A stretch of 53,115 nucleotides of DNA from Acidimicrobiaceae bacterium (GTDB lineage Bacteria > Actinomycetota > Acidimicrobiia > Acidimicrobiales > Aldehydirespiratoraceae), in assembly GCA_009844405.1 (NCBI GenBank), contig VYBO01000034.1:1-53115 (forward strand). The letters run 5' to 3'. The notes beneath the pieces are model-generated. The model made no database searches and was not told the origin of the DNA. It was given only the letters and a program-made list of their open reading frames with translations. Made by a program: the position numbers and the translations under genes. Below are positions 25,621-33,960 of the stretch, piece after piece (position 1 is the stretch's first letter; the number at the start of each line of letters is the position of its first letter).

Positions 25621-26379
25621 TCAGCGCTCGAGGTTGTCGAAGGGTCCGAGGGCCAGTGCTCCGCCGTCGAGTCTGAAGGACGCGCCGTTGGCGAAGCGCC
25701 CCGCGGGAGCCACCAGGTAGTGGACAAGGGCCGCGATCTCGCCGGGCTCGCCGGCCCGGCCCGCGATGTTGACGGGCGCTCCGGCCGCGTCTAGCTCGTG
25801 GATGATCTCCGCGGCCATGGGCGTGTCCACGATTCCTGGATCGACCTGCGTGACCCTGATGCCGTCGTCGCGCCACTCCTTGGCCAGCGCCACCGTCATC
25901 GCGGCCAGACCGGCCTTGCTCGCCCCGTAGACGGCGCCGCCCGCCGAGGGCCGCACCGCGTCCACCGAGCCGATCATCACTACGGCCGAGTCGCCGCCCG
26001 CGGCCAGGTGGGGATGGGCCAGTTGGCACAGCCGTAGCGGGGCCCACAGGTTGAGCCCGATCAGCCCGTCGAAGTGCTCCCGGTCGAGGTCGCTCAGCGG
26101 CAGCCAGTCGGCCCGGCCGGCGTTGTTGACGAGGATGTCGAGCCCGCCGAGTTCGGCCACCGCGGCCGGGATCACGCCGTCGACGCCGCCCGGGTCGCTC
26201 AGATCGGCCACCAGCGGCCGGATGGAGCCTTCCGCCTCCGGCGCTCGACCCGACCGCGACACCGCCACCACATCCGCGCCGGCATCGGCGAGCCGGACCG
26301 CAATAGCAGCGCCGATCCCCGTCGACGCACCAGTCACGACCGCCCGCCTCCCAGTAAGGCAATAGGCAGGATCGGACAC
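25621..26379 (-). CDS. Short-chain dehydrogenase/reductase
   Basis: A 252-residue classical SDR: cofactor motif TGASTGIG, NNAG, catalytic Ser in MIGSVDAVRP, YGASK with the Tyr and Lys, and the C-terminal RFANGASFRLDGG. It oxidises or reduces an alcohol/carbonyl with NAD(P)(H); the substrate cannot be read from the sequence. GTG start with a TAGGGT hexamer six bases upstream. It is convergent with marR and is the last chromosomal-type gene before the restriction-modification pair. Confidence 0.9.
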   Translation of the reverse strand: MSDPAYCLTGRRAVVTGASTGIGAAIAVRLADAGADVVAVSRSGRAPEAEGSIRPLVADLSDPGGVDGVIPAAVAELGGLDILVNNAGRADWLPLSDLDREHFDGLIGLNLWAPLRLCQLAHPHLAAGGDSAVVMIGSVDAVRPSAGGAVYGASKAGLAAMTVALAKEWRDDGIRVTQVDPGIVDTPMAAEIIHELDAAGAPVNIAGRAGEPGEIAALVHYLVAPAGRFANGASFRLDGGALALGPFDNLER

Positions 26380-26385
26380 CTTGTC

Positions 26386-26391
26386 ACCCTA
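26386..26391 (-). promoter_or_regulatory. -10 hexamer for leaderless SDR transcript, next to a CCTAGG pair
   Basis: On the minus strand TAGGGT stands six bases before the GTG at 26379. Immediately upstream, CCTAGG occurs twice four bases apart (26392-26407), a possible operator overlapping the promoter. Confidence 0.4.
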
Positions 26392-26520
26392 CCTAGGTGG
26401 CCCTAGGGCTTAGACCCGAAGGGAAAATTCCGCGGATTGCGATGCGTCGCCACTGCATCCTGTCACACCTCGTAGCGAACATATGTTTGATCAGAGCATC
26501 CACACTCTGGAGGTGAGTTG

Positions 26521-27597
26521 ATGACAGACTGCAATCAAATATCCCTCGTCGAGGGCGAAACGACCGCGGAGACCCCGGAACGCATGATCCTCACGGCAGA
26601 TCGGAAAATCGCGTTGCGCGCAGCGGCAAATGACTGGATATCGCGGAACTTCCCCACGCACCGCAAGTACCTGCGGCATGACGCCCCGCAGTACAGCTCA
26701 GACGAGGGCGCGTGGTCCATCAGCCTCCGCACCATGGACAACGGCAGCCCCGCCTTGGTGCTCGGGAGCCTGCTCGTTTCTGGTGACGCTTGCATCCTCC
26801 GCGCCCCAGACCCCCACGACGTGCTTGAGCTGCTCGCAGATGTGGAGGCGCCGCATGATGATCAGCCGGTCGTAACGGCCATCGTGGACGGTGGATGCGA
26901 GTTCTACCTGGGGGATGGCCTCGATGCCGCTGATCGTATGGTTGATCGCACGGTCGACTTGCTGCTCACCGATCCGCCCTATGGGATCAGCCGCCGCTAC
27001 ACCTGCGAAGACCAGGTGCCTCGTCGGCTCCGTAGCAATGGTTCGGACTTCATCATGCCCAAGGGCTTCTTCGGCGACTGGGATGGCCCCATAGACCCAG
27101 AGGCGTGGACCGCTCGCGTGCTACCAAAAGTCGCAGGATGGGTGGTTATCTTCTGCGCTCAGGCACAGATAGGCGACTACTGCGGCATCCTTGACCGCCA
27201 CGGCTTCGTCGCCGTCGGCCCGATGGTGTGGCAGAAGACGAACCCGGTGCCGTTCAACCACAAGTACAAGCCGATCAACGCCTGGGAGGCCCTAGTGGTC
27301 GGCAAGCGGCCCGGAACGGCGTTCAACGGCGAGTGTGTGCACAACGTGTTCGTAAGCAAGTCGCCGTCGCCACAGCAGCGCATCCACCCGACCCAGAAGC
27401 CGCTGCCGCTCATCGAAGAGTTCGTCGAACTCTTCAGCCGGACCGACGACTTGATCTTCGATCCCTTCGCTGGCAGTGCGACCACTGTGGTCGCGGCCCG
27501 CAAGCTGAGCCGGCGGGTCATCGCGTACGAAAAAGACGCTGAGATCTACCAACTGGCCGCCAAGCGGCTAGCCACGGATGCGCTCAGCCTCATGTAG
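26521..27597 (+). CDS. DNA adenine-N6 methyltransferase of a type II restriction-modification system (beta-type motif order)
   Basis: A 358-residue methyltransferase. The catalytic motif IV TDPPYGIS (about residues 150-157) precedes the AdoMet motif I FDPFAGSAT, the beta-group order. DPPY is usual for N6-adenine, so adenine is the likely target. Motif I has Ala where Gly is commoner. The first 125 residues are an extension I do not recognise and may help recognise DNA. The ATG has a full GGAGGTGA site seven bases upstream. Only two bases separate its stop from the nuclease gene. The pair is less GC-extreme in codon use than its neighbours and breaks up the catabolic region, consistent with acquisition. 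Confidence 0.88.
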   Translation: MTDCNQISLVEGETTAETPERMILTADRKIALRAAANDWISRNFPTHRKYLRHDAPQYSSDEGAWSISLRTMDNGSPALVLGSLLVSGDACILRAPDPHDVLELLADVEAPHDDQPVVTAIVDGGCEFYLGDGLDAADRMVDRTVDLLLTDPPYGISRRYTCEDQVPRRLRSNGSDFIMPKGFFGDWDGPIDPEAWTARVLPKVAGWVVIFCAQAQIGDYCGILDRHGFVAVGPMVWQKTNPVPFNHKYKPINAWEALVVGKRPGTAFNGECVHNVFVSKSPSPQQRIHPTQKPLPLIEEFVELFSRTDDLIFDPFAGSATTVVAARKLSRRVIAYEKDAEIYQLAAKRLATDALSLM

Positions 27598-27599
27598 CG

Positions 27600-28319
27600 A
27601 TGCAGAGCACTTCAGCATTCGAGGCTACATTCGATCCGACCACCAAGGTGTACGAGGTCTGGTTGGTCCTGAAGGATCAGGGATGGCATTGCCGTGAATG
27701 CGAGTACACGCACATTGGCATCACCCAGATCGCGGGCGGCTCGGGAATTCAAGGGTTGCAGCGGGGTACCAAGAGCCGCGATGGGCTGAAGATCGAGAGC
27801 GACAACCATCTGTGTCGACATTGCGAACGCACGACCAGACACGACCGTTGGACGGGTGCCTACGAAGCTCCGATCCCGGGCTCGTCCATGCCGAGGAACT
27901 TCACGCGACGAGTGATCAACCTGCTTGGCTCTCGCGACGTGGTTGATGGAACGGAGCGATCTCCGAATCACCTGACGGTCGATCACAAGTTACCGATGAT
28001 TCGCTGGACCACCGAGACCGAACAGAAGCAGACCGCCTATTCGGCTATGTCCGACGACGATATTCGAGAGAACTTCCAACTCCTGAAGAAGTCCAACGGC
28101 AGCATTAGTCACAACCAATTGAAGAGCCGGGCGTGCGAACGATGCTTCAAGACAGGCAAGCGCGGAACTCCTCTTGGAATCCTGTTCTTCTACAAAGGTG
28201 GCTCCAAGTGGGAGCCAGCCGACAAGAAGGATCCGGGCGGCTGCATCGGTTGTGGGTGGTATGACTTCGCCGAATGGCGCCAGCAACTCAACGATCGTCT
28301 GAATACGACTGATCCATAG
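27600..28319 (+). CDS. Predicted HNH-family type II restriction endonuclease
   Basis: A 239-residue protein directly after the methyltransferase. It has an HNH-like core: LTVDHKLPMIRW supplies the Asp-His, followed by ENFQLLKKSNGSISHNQLKSRACERC with the Asn and zinc-binding cysteines. Four Cys-x2-Cys pairs are seen (CREC, CRHC, CERC, CIGC), indicating structural zinc sites. Its place after a methyltransferase makes it the cognate nuclease. I do not recognise the specificity. Confidence 0.75.
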   Translation: MQSTSAFEATFDPTTKVYEVWLVLKDQGWHCRECEYTHIGITQIAGGSGIQGLQRGTKSRDGLKIESDNHLCRHCERTTRHDRWTGAYEAPIPGSSMPRNFTRRVINLLGSRDVVDGTERSPNHLTVDHKLPMIRWTTETEQKQTAYSAMSDDDIRENFQLLKKSNGSISHNQLKSRACERCFKTGKRGTPLGILFFYKGGSKWEPADKKDPGGCIGCGWYDFAEWRQQLNDRLNTTDP

Positions 28320-28404
28320 GCGATTGGCGGCCACGCGGGGTTCGCTTTGGCAGCTTGGGGTGGACGTTGCAGGGTCCGAGTTGGGACGTGGGTAGAGCCT
28401 TGAT

Positions 28405-28420
28405 CGTTCGGTGCCGAACG
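28405..28420. promoter_or_regulatory. Putative operator, CGTTCGGTGCCGAACG
   Basis: Perfect inverted repeat around a TG centre. It is followed by TATGGT (28423-28428), a -10 hexamer six bases before an ATG at 28435. The whole arrangement matches the hpaD operon promoter at 35781-35816, including TTGAT on the left and the RWTA.GGTT stretch on the right. Confidence 0.65.
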
Positions 28421-28434
28421 ATTATGGTTCCGGC

Positions 28435-28557
28435 ATGGGCGAGCTACGCGGGCTCATAAGCCCGCTTAGGCCCCCAAGTCGAAGGTGTTCGCGCTTGGCG
28501 GCTCGGAGAAGCTCAACGGTCATCGACCGCACTCCGGTGAATCCGTGCGGTCGGTAG
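28435..28557 (+). other. Short leaderless ORF, remnant start of an acetoacetate-decarboxylase-like gene
   Basis: The 40-codon frame begins MGELRGLISPLRPP, close to MAELQGFMYPRTPT at the start of the ADC-like protein at 35816, and sits at the same distance from the same operator and -10. After about 14 codons the resemblance ends. It overlaps the GAF-LuxR start in another frame. It looks like a duplicated promoter plus 5' end, now driving the regulator. Confidence 0.45.
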
Positions 28558-29261
28558 CGGATGTCGCTCGTTTCGTCGGCTGCGTGGCTGCGGCAGCAAC
28601 CTCGGCATCGCCGACCAAGGACCGCATCGACGCCATCATCGACGAGATCGGCCAAGTACTGCCGTTTGTCGGGATGTGCATCAACGCGGCCGCGGACCCG
28701 AACGGGCGGGGCGAGATCGTGTGCAGTCGTGGCTACCCCGACAAGATTCTCGCCTGGCTCGGAAGCAGGGACTTCCTGGCGGAATGGCGGGGGCTGAGGC
28801 CGTCCCCGCGGGGAACCCGGCTCAGGGACACATGGGACCTAGACCCTCTTCCCGCAACGGTCCGCGACTTCGTCGTGCCGCTCGGTTTCGGTGGCGGTGT
28901 CTCTGTGCCGTTCTACACCGCATCAGGCGAGGTTCTTGGGGGCATGCACTTCTCGACCGAGTCCGCCGATGACATCACCGACCTGGCCCACGACGGCCTA
29001 TGCCTTATCGCTCCCACCATCAAGAACTTGGTTCGTTCGTTGCCTCAAACCATCGATTGGGACCCCCTCAGCACCCGCGAGGTCGAGGTTCTGGAACTCA
29101 TAGCTCGGGGCAGGTCCAACGCGGCCATAGCAACCGAGCTCTACATCGCACCGCGAACGGCCGCGACGCATGTGGAGCACATTCTGGCCAAGCTGGGAGC
29201 AGCCAATCGGGCCCAGGCCGCGGTGCTCGGCATGCAGCTCCAGTTGATTCGAGCCAATTAG
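28485..29261 (+). CDS. LuxR-family transcriptional regulator with an N-terminal GAF-like sensor
   Basis: A 258-residue regulator. The C-terminal NarL/LuxR helix-turn-helix is clear: LSTREVEVLELIARGRSNAAIATELYIAPRTAATHVEHILAKLGAANR. Residues about 25-185 look like a GAF-type ligand domain (VSVPFYTASGEVLGGMHFSTE). No phospho-acceptor receiver domain is present, so it is more likely ligand-controlled. The start is uncertain: GTG at 28485, with a GTG near 28545 as alternative. The operator at 28405 lies upstream, so it may be part of the same regulon, and it faces the liv operon end to end. Confidence 0.85.
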   Translation: MFALGGSEKLNGHRPHSGESVRSVADVARFVGCVAAAATSASPTKDRIDAIIDEIGQVLPFVGMCINAAADPNGRGEIVCSRGYPDKILAWLGSRDFLAEWRGLRPSPRGTRLRDTWDLDPLPATVRDFVVPLGFGGGVSVPFYTASGEVLGGMHFSTESADDITDLAHDGLCLIAPTIKNLVRSLPQTIDWDPLSTREVEVLELIARGRSNAAIATELYIAPRTAATHVEHILAKLGAANRAQAAVLGMQLQLIRAN

Positions 29262-29265
29262 CCCG

Positions 29266-29985
29266 TCACTTGCCGGCCGCGTCGGCCGCCGTGCCCATGT
29301 AGGCACGCTGCAGTTCTCTCGGATCCTCACGCAGGACATCGGCGTGCTCGCTCAGGACGGTCTCCCCCCGTACCAGCACGCTCACGGCGTCGGCCACGTC
29401 GAGAGCAACCGACGTGTACTGCTCCACGAGCAGCACGGCCGCTCCGGCTCGAGCCGCCTCCTTGACCGCGCCGGTCAGGCGTCGCACGACCGTGGGAGCA
29501 AGGCCAAGGGATATCTCGTCGATCAACAGGCACGACGGGCGGGCTATGAGCGTTCGGGCCAGTACCAGCATCTGCTGCTCCCCTCCCGAGAGCTCCCGGG
29601 CCGGCGTGCTAGACCTCGCCCGCAACTCGGGGAACATCTCGTAAGCAGGATCGGTGTCGCGGGCCGCGACCCGCAGGTTCTCCTCCACGGAGAGATCGCT
29701 GAAGACGGCCCGACCCTGGCGCACGTGCCCGAGGCCTAGACGACTGCGTCGCCGTCTCGACGCTCGTGTGATGTCGGAACCGTGCAGTGCGACCGAGCCG
29801 CCCGAGGCCTTGACGACGCCCGAGACGGCTTCGAGCATCGATGTCTTCCCAGAACCGTTGGGACCCACGATCGCCATCACCTCGGAGGTGCCGACTTCGA
29901 GCGTGACCCGGCGCACGACGGGCACGCCGCCCCGGACCACCACCAGGTCTCGCACCGCTAGGACGGGCGGCTTTGCGGAGCTCAC
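29266..29985 (-). CDS. livF: Branched-chain amino acid-type ABC transporter ATP-binding protein LivF
   Basis: A 239-residue ATPase with Walker A GPNGSGKTS, signature LSGGEQQMLVLARTL and Walker B LIDEISLGLAP. It is the last gene of the amidohydrolase-livK-livH-livMG-livF run, overlapping livMG by four bases. The Walker B motif has Ile-Ser where DEPS is usual; the catalytic Glu is kept. Confidence 0.92.
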   Translation of the reverse strand: MSSAKPPVLAVRDLVVVRGGVPVVRRVTLEVGTSEVMAIVGPNGSGKTSMLEAVSGVVKASGGSVALHGSDITRASRRRRSRLGLGHVRQGRAVFSDLSVEENLRVAARDTDPAYEMFPELRARSSTPARELSGGEQQMLVLARTLIARPSCLLIDEISLGLAPTVVRRLTGAVKEAARAGAAVLLVEQYTSVALDVADAVSVLVRGETVLSEHADVLREDPRELQRAYMGTAADAAGK

Positions 29986-31676
29986 GGAGACTCGCCCTCC
30001 ACACCCAGGTAGGAAGCCATGACCCGCGGATCGGCCAGCGCTTGCTGGGTTGGCCCGGCGGCTATCACCACACCGCGATCGAGGACAATCAGTGACTGGC
30101 AGACCTGTCGCACCAGACGGAGGTCATGCTCGATCAGCAATATTCCGACACCCCATTCCTCGGTGACAGCCCTCAACGCCGATCCGAGGCGGCCGGACTC
30201 CTCGTCGGTCAGGCCTGCCGCGGGCTCGTCGACCAGCGCGACTGAAGGAGCGCTGCTGAAGGCGGCCACCAACTCCAGGCGACGGCGCTCGGCGCTGTCG
30301 AGTTGTGCGATCGCCGTCACCGGGGCGGGCAAGTCGAAGAGCGCCAGCAGCCAATCCCTCTGGCTGACCGACGTGCGGTTGCGCCCGGCGACGGCCAGGA
30401 ACTGGCCCACCGCTAGGTTCGTCGGCGTCCGCTCCCGCTGGAACGTGCGGGCCAGCCCGGACCTGATCCGGCGATGAGCCGGCATCCCCATCAAGGGGTC
30501 GCGCCCCAAGCCCACCCAGCCGCCGCTGACCGGCACGTAACCCGTCACGGCGTCGACGAGGCTCGACTTCCCGGCTCCGTTCGGACCGATCAGCCCCACC
30601 ACCTCGCCTGGCCGGACCTCGGCGGACACCCCGTCTACCGCTCGCACCGACCCGTAGTCGACGGCGAGGTCCTCCACCATCAAGCCGGACATGCGCACCG
30701 ACGGCGGTGGACAATGGCCGATATCGGGCCGATCCGGTTGGCGTTCGGGTCTCCGGCGTCCGAATCTGGCAGCCAGCGCAAGCCACTGCCCGGCGATTCC
30801 GCTGCCTCCCTGGCTCAGAACCTGCGCCGCCCCAACGGCGAAGATCATCGGGCCGATGTCCTGGGACCAGCCCAGCAGCCGTAGCAACTCGGGCATCCAC
30901 GACGACAGGACCCCGGCTAGCGCGGCTCCAAGCGCGCTCGCTGAGCCGGCCATTGCCGTCAACGCGAATACGACCAGCGAGTCGAAGGGCTCGAGTTGGC
31001 GGGCCGACAGCCGCCCGATCTGGATGGCAAGCAGCCCTCCGGCTGTGCCTGCGACGAAAGCGCTGGCCGCGAACGCGGTGAGCTTGGCGACGACCACCGA
31101 GTGCCCGGCGGCCGCGGTCGCCCGCTCCGATTTCCCTACCAGAGCCCATCTGATCCCGACTGATCGGCGTCGCAGCAGACGCAGGCCGAGTTCGAGCAGG
31201 ACAGCAACGACCAGCGCCAACCAAAGGAAGCGCACCTCGGACACCGCAGCGCTGGGACGGGGCACCGTGAAGTTGGTACGCGTGCCGGGAAAGCCGCGGT
31301 TGAACACCGCCACCTGGATCGCGGCCGCGAATCCGAGGGTCACCACCGCAAAGTCCACACCCCGTAGGCGCAGAGCCGGAAGGCCCACCACCACCCCCAC
31401 CGGAACTGCGACGACACCGCCCAGCAGCAAGGCCATTTCGACGGGAACCCCGGTGTTGAGTGTGAGCCACCCGACCGTCCAGCCCCCGACGCCGGCCAGG
31501 CTCATCTGGCACAGCGACACCATCCGTGTGTCCACGTAGAGGAACCCGAGGGAGCGGGCGATGACCGCGGTGATGATCGCGCTGGTGGCGAGGAAGATGC
31601 GGAAGTCGCTCATGTACGAGATCGCGACCCCGGACAGGATCGCGACGGCCACGAAGCGGGCGTCAGCGCGCGTCAT
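29982..31676 (-). CDS. LivM permease-LivG ATPase fusion protein
   Basis: A 564-residue protein joining two normally separate subunits. Residues about 1-310 are a LivM-type permease with many membrane segments (RLRGVDFAVVTLGFA; GKSERATAAAGHSVVVAKL as coupling loop). After an Arg/Pro linker, about 330-564 is a LivG-type ATPase with Walker A GPNGAGKSS and Walker B LVDEPAAGL. The ABC signature reads LDSAERRR in place of the usual LSGG/LSYG form, so the ATPase half may be weak. Fusions of this kind occur in actinobacteria. It overlaps both neighbours. Confidence 0.9.
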   Translation of the reverse strand: MTRADARFVAVAILSGVAISYMSDFRIFLATSAIITAVIARSLGFLYVDTRMVSLCQMSLAGVGGWTVGWLTLNTGVPVEMALLLGGVVAVPVGVVVGLPALRLRGVDFAVVTLGFAAAIQVAVFNRGFPGTRTNFTVPRPSAAVSEVRFLWLALVVAVLLELGLRLLRRRSVGIRWALVGKSERATAAAGHSVVVAKLTAFAASAFVAGTAGGLLAIQIGRLSARQLEPFDSLVVFALTAMAGSASALGAALAGVLSSWMPELLRLLGWSQDIGPMIFAVGAAQVLSQGGSGIAGQWLALAARFGRRRPERQPDRPDIGHCPPPSVRMSGLMVEDLAVDYGSVRAVDGVSAEVRPGEVVGLIGPNGAGKSSLVDAVTGYVPVSGGWVGLGRDPLMGMPAHRRIRSGLARTFQRERTPTNLAVGQFLAVAGRNRTSVSQRDWLLALFDLPAPVTAIAQLDSAERRRLELVAAFSSAPSVALVDEPAAGLTDEESGRLGSALRAVTEEWGVGILLIEHDLRLVRQVCQSLIVLDRGVVIAAGPTQQALADPRVMASYLGVEGESP

Positions 31677-32520
31677 CCCACGACTCCGCTCGGCGCTGCC
31701 AAAGCAGCAGCCCCAGGATGAACAGGAACGGGATCGTTCCGCGGTAGCGGCTGATGTCGGAGAACCGCCCGGAGTGGGCCTCTAGGAAGGCGATGACAAA
31801 CCCTGTCCCCAGGGTGGTCCAGACCCGAGAGAACCGGCCCGCGAGGGCGGCGGCCAGGCCCGGCAACAGCAAGAAGACGAGCGGCGCGAAGGCGGCCGGC
31901 CTGCTGGGGCCAACAAGAATGGCACCGAGCGCCGCGATGGCTCCCGACACTCCCCACACAGCCACCGTCAACCCGCCGACGGGCACGCCATCGACTTCGG
32001 CGGTGACGGAGTCCTCGGCCATGGCCCGCAGCCGGATGCCGACACGGGTCCGGTGCATTACCAAGCTCGCGGCTGTGCCAACTGCGAGCGCAAGCAGGAC
32101 GGCCATCGCGGTGTCGTAGGTGACTCGAACCCCGGCAATCTCCTCGAAGCGCCCCCCGAAGAAGGGGCGGGCCACCCGAGGATTGTCGCCGAACACCCTG
32201 AATCCAGCGGCCAAGAGCCCTAGTAGGACTGCGATGGTTACGGTGCTCCGTGTCAGCCGCTCACTGTCGCGGAACCAGGTCGCAAAGAGCGTCCCCATCA
32301 GCGCGCCGATGGCGGCGCCCATGGCCACAGCCACGGCAGCGGCCGCCACGGTGGCCGTTCCGGTCTCGACCAGCACGAGCATCGTGAAGGCACCGATCGC
32401 GCCGACTGCGGTGATGGCGAAGTTGAGCGTGCCCGTCAGGCGGTACACGAGGACGATGCACACCCCGAACAGCGCGTAAGCCGCGCCGGAACCCAGCGAT
32501 GCTGCCAGCGAGCGGATCAT
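31663..32520 (-). CDS. livH: Branched-chain amino acid-type ABC transporter permease LivH
   Basis: A 285-residue inner-membrane permease with about eight hydrophobic segments. LivH marks include AAYALFGVCIVLVYRLTGTLNFA near the N-terminus and TRVGIRLRAMAED as the cytoplasmic coupling loop. Its 3' end overlaps livMG by 14 bases. The substrate of the transporter is unknown; the operon partners suggest an amide or aromatic compound. Confidence 0.92.
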   Translation of the reverse strand: MIRSLAASLGSGAAYALFGVCIVLVYRLTGTLNFAITAVGAIGAFTMLVLVETGTATVAAAAVAVAMGAAIGALMGTLFATWFRDSERLTRSTVTIAVLLGLLAAGFRVFGDNPRVARPFFGGRFEEIAGVRVTYDTAMAVLLALAVGTAASLVMHRTRVGIRLRAMAEDSVTAEVDGVPVGGLTVAVWGVSGAIAALGAILVGPSRPAAFAPLVFLLLPGLAAALAGRFSRVWTTLGTGFVIAFLEAHSGRFSDISRYRGTIPFLFILGLLLWQRRAESWDDAR

Positions 32521-32556
32521 GCCCGGGCGGGCTGGAGACGACCCCTCGGGCCGGCA

Positions 32557-33927
32557 TCACGGAACGACGATCCACTCCGGTGTCTTGACTACCCAGGCAC
32601 CGTCGACGAGCTCGACGAACTTCGCGGCACGGTTCGAACCGTGAGCATCGCCCGCGCCGAACGCGTAGGGAGTTCCGGTGAGGCCGGTGTCGACGGGCTC
32701 GAGCCCAAGCAGGGCCGAAGCCACCGATTCCCGGGTGATCTCACCGTCGATCCCCGCCAAGACTCCGACCATGATGGTGGCTGCTAGGTACCCGCCCTGG
32801 GCGAAGGATGTCGGGGGCACACCGGCTTCTTCCATCAGCGCCCGCCAATCGTTCAGCGCCGCGCTGTCGGTGTCGGTGAATGGCTCGAACTCCGACGCCA
32901 GCACCAGACCGTCGCCGGTGGCACCCAATTGTTCGGCCACGGCGGCGGTGTATCCGGAGGTCAGGCCAAGGATCTGCACGTCGAGTCCTTGAGCCTCCCG
33001 GATCTGCATCATCGCCACGTAGTGGAAGTCGTTGGCCTGCACCACGGCCGCGTCGCAGCCATTGCTCTCGAGTTCGAGCATGAACGGCGTCAGATCACCG
33101 TCGAATGTCAGCGTCGTGTCGCTGTACGCCAGTTGCTTGCCGGTGGCCGCGGCCCATTCTGCTACGGCCGCGGCGTACGCCGGCTGGAAGTCGGAGACGT
33201 CGAAGGCTCCGAAGCAGACACTGGCGGCTCCGAGTTCCTCGCTTGCGTAGTAGAGCGCCACCGCATCGGAGAAGAACGGTCCTGTGTTGACCGGCGAGAT
33301 GTTCGAAGTGGCGAAGCAGACCGGATCGATGCCGGTGCCCTGAACGGAGTAGAGACCGACTTCGGCGTAGAAGCCGGCGTTCACCGCGCACTCGAGCAGG
33401 CTCGCCGATCCGACCATGGCCACGACACCCTCCTCGTCGTCCAGCCGCCGGGCGGCCTGCGCGGCCAGCGCCGGATCGAACCCGTCGTCCTCGACGATGT
33501 AAGAGATCGTGCGCCCGCCGATCCCGCCGGCCGCGTTGACCCGGTCGAACACAGCCTGGGCGGCCGAGTGCGACTCCGGGAACGAGGCTGGTCCCGTGAG
33601 CGTGGAGATCGCTCCCAGCCGGATCGGGCCTAGGTCAGACGCCGTGGCGGCCGCGCCCTCCTCCTCCTCGACAGGTGCGGCTGTCGTCGCGGGCGGATCG
33701 TCCTCCGAGGCGGCCGGTTCCTCCGGCGCGGAGGCTTCCCCGCCGTCGTCGACGGATGCGCTGCTCTCCAGTTCCTGCTCGACCTCCTGTTCGACCGTTG
33801 CCGACGACGCCGACTCGGCCGCCGACCCTTCGTCTGGTGCCGGGTCGTCGCCGCAGCCGGACACGGTCGCGGCCAGAATGACGAGCGCGACCGCCAGTCG
33901 TTGCAGTGGGCTTGTTCCCTTGGACAT
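32557..33927 (-). CDS. Periplasmic-binding-fold substrate-binding lipoprotein of a Liv-type transporter
   Basis: A 456-residue exported protein with a signal peptide ending in VSGC (lipid anchor), a low-complexity Glu/Ala/Ser/Pro linker to about residue 95, then a type I receptor-family ligand-binding domain beginning PIRLGAISTLTGPASFPESHSAAQAVFDRVNAAGGIGG. That opening is typical of LivK-like proteins. It captures the solute for LivH/LivMG. Ligand not predictable from sequence. Confidence 0.9.
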   Translation of the reverse strand: MSKGTSPLQRLAVALVILAATVSGCGDDPAPDEGSAAESASSATVEQEVEQELESSASVDDGGEASAPEEPAASEDDPPATTAAPVEEEEGAAATASDLGPIRLGAISTLTGPASFPESHSAAQAVFDRVNAAGGIGGRTISYIVEDDGFDPALAAQAARRLDDEEGVVAMVGSASLLECAVNAGFYAEVGLYSVQGTGIDPVCFATSNISPVNTGPFFSDAVALYYASEELGAASVCFGAFDVSDFQPAYAAAVAEWAAATGKQLAYSDTTLTFDGDLTPFMLELESNGCDAAVVQANDFHYVAMMQIREAQGLDVQILGLTSGYTAAVAEQLGATGDGLVLASEFEPFTDTDSAALNDWRALMEEAGVPPTSFAQGGYLAATIMVGVLAGIDGEITRESVASALLGLEPVDTGLTGTPYAFGAGDAHGSNRAAKFVELVDGAWVVKTPEWIVVP

Positions 33928-33960
33928 TGGTATTCCTCCAGTTGGCTTGTCCGTGGTCGA

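Noticed and set aside
32628..32643. Perfect palindrome containing GGTTCGAACC, like a tRNA T-loop
   Set aside because: It lies inside the livK-like coding sequence and no acceptor, D or anticodon stem can be folded around it.
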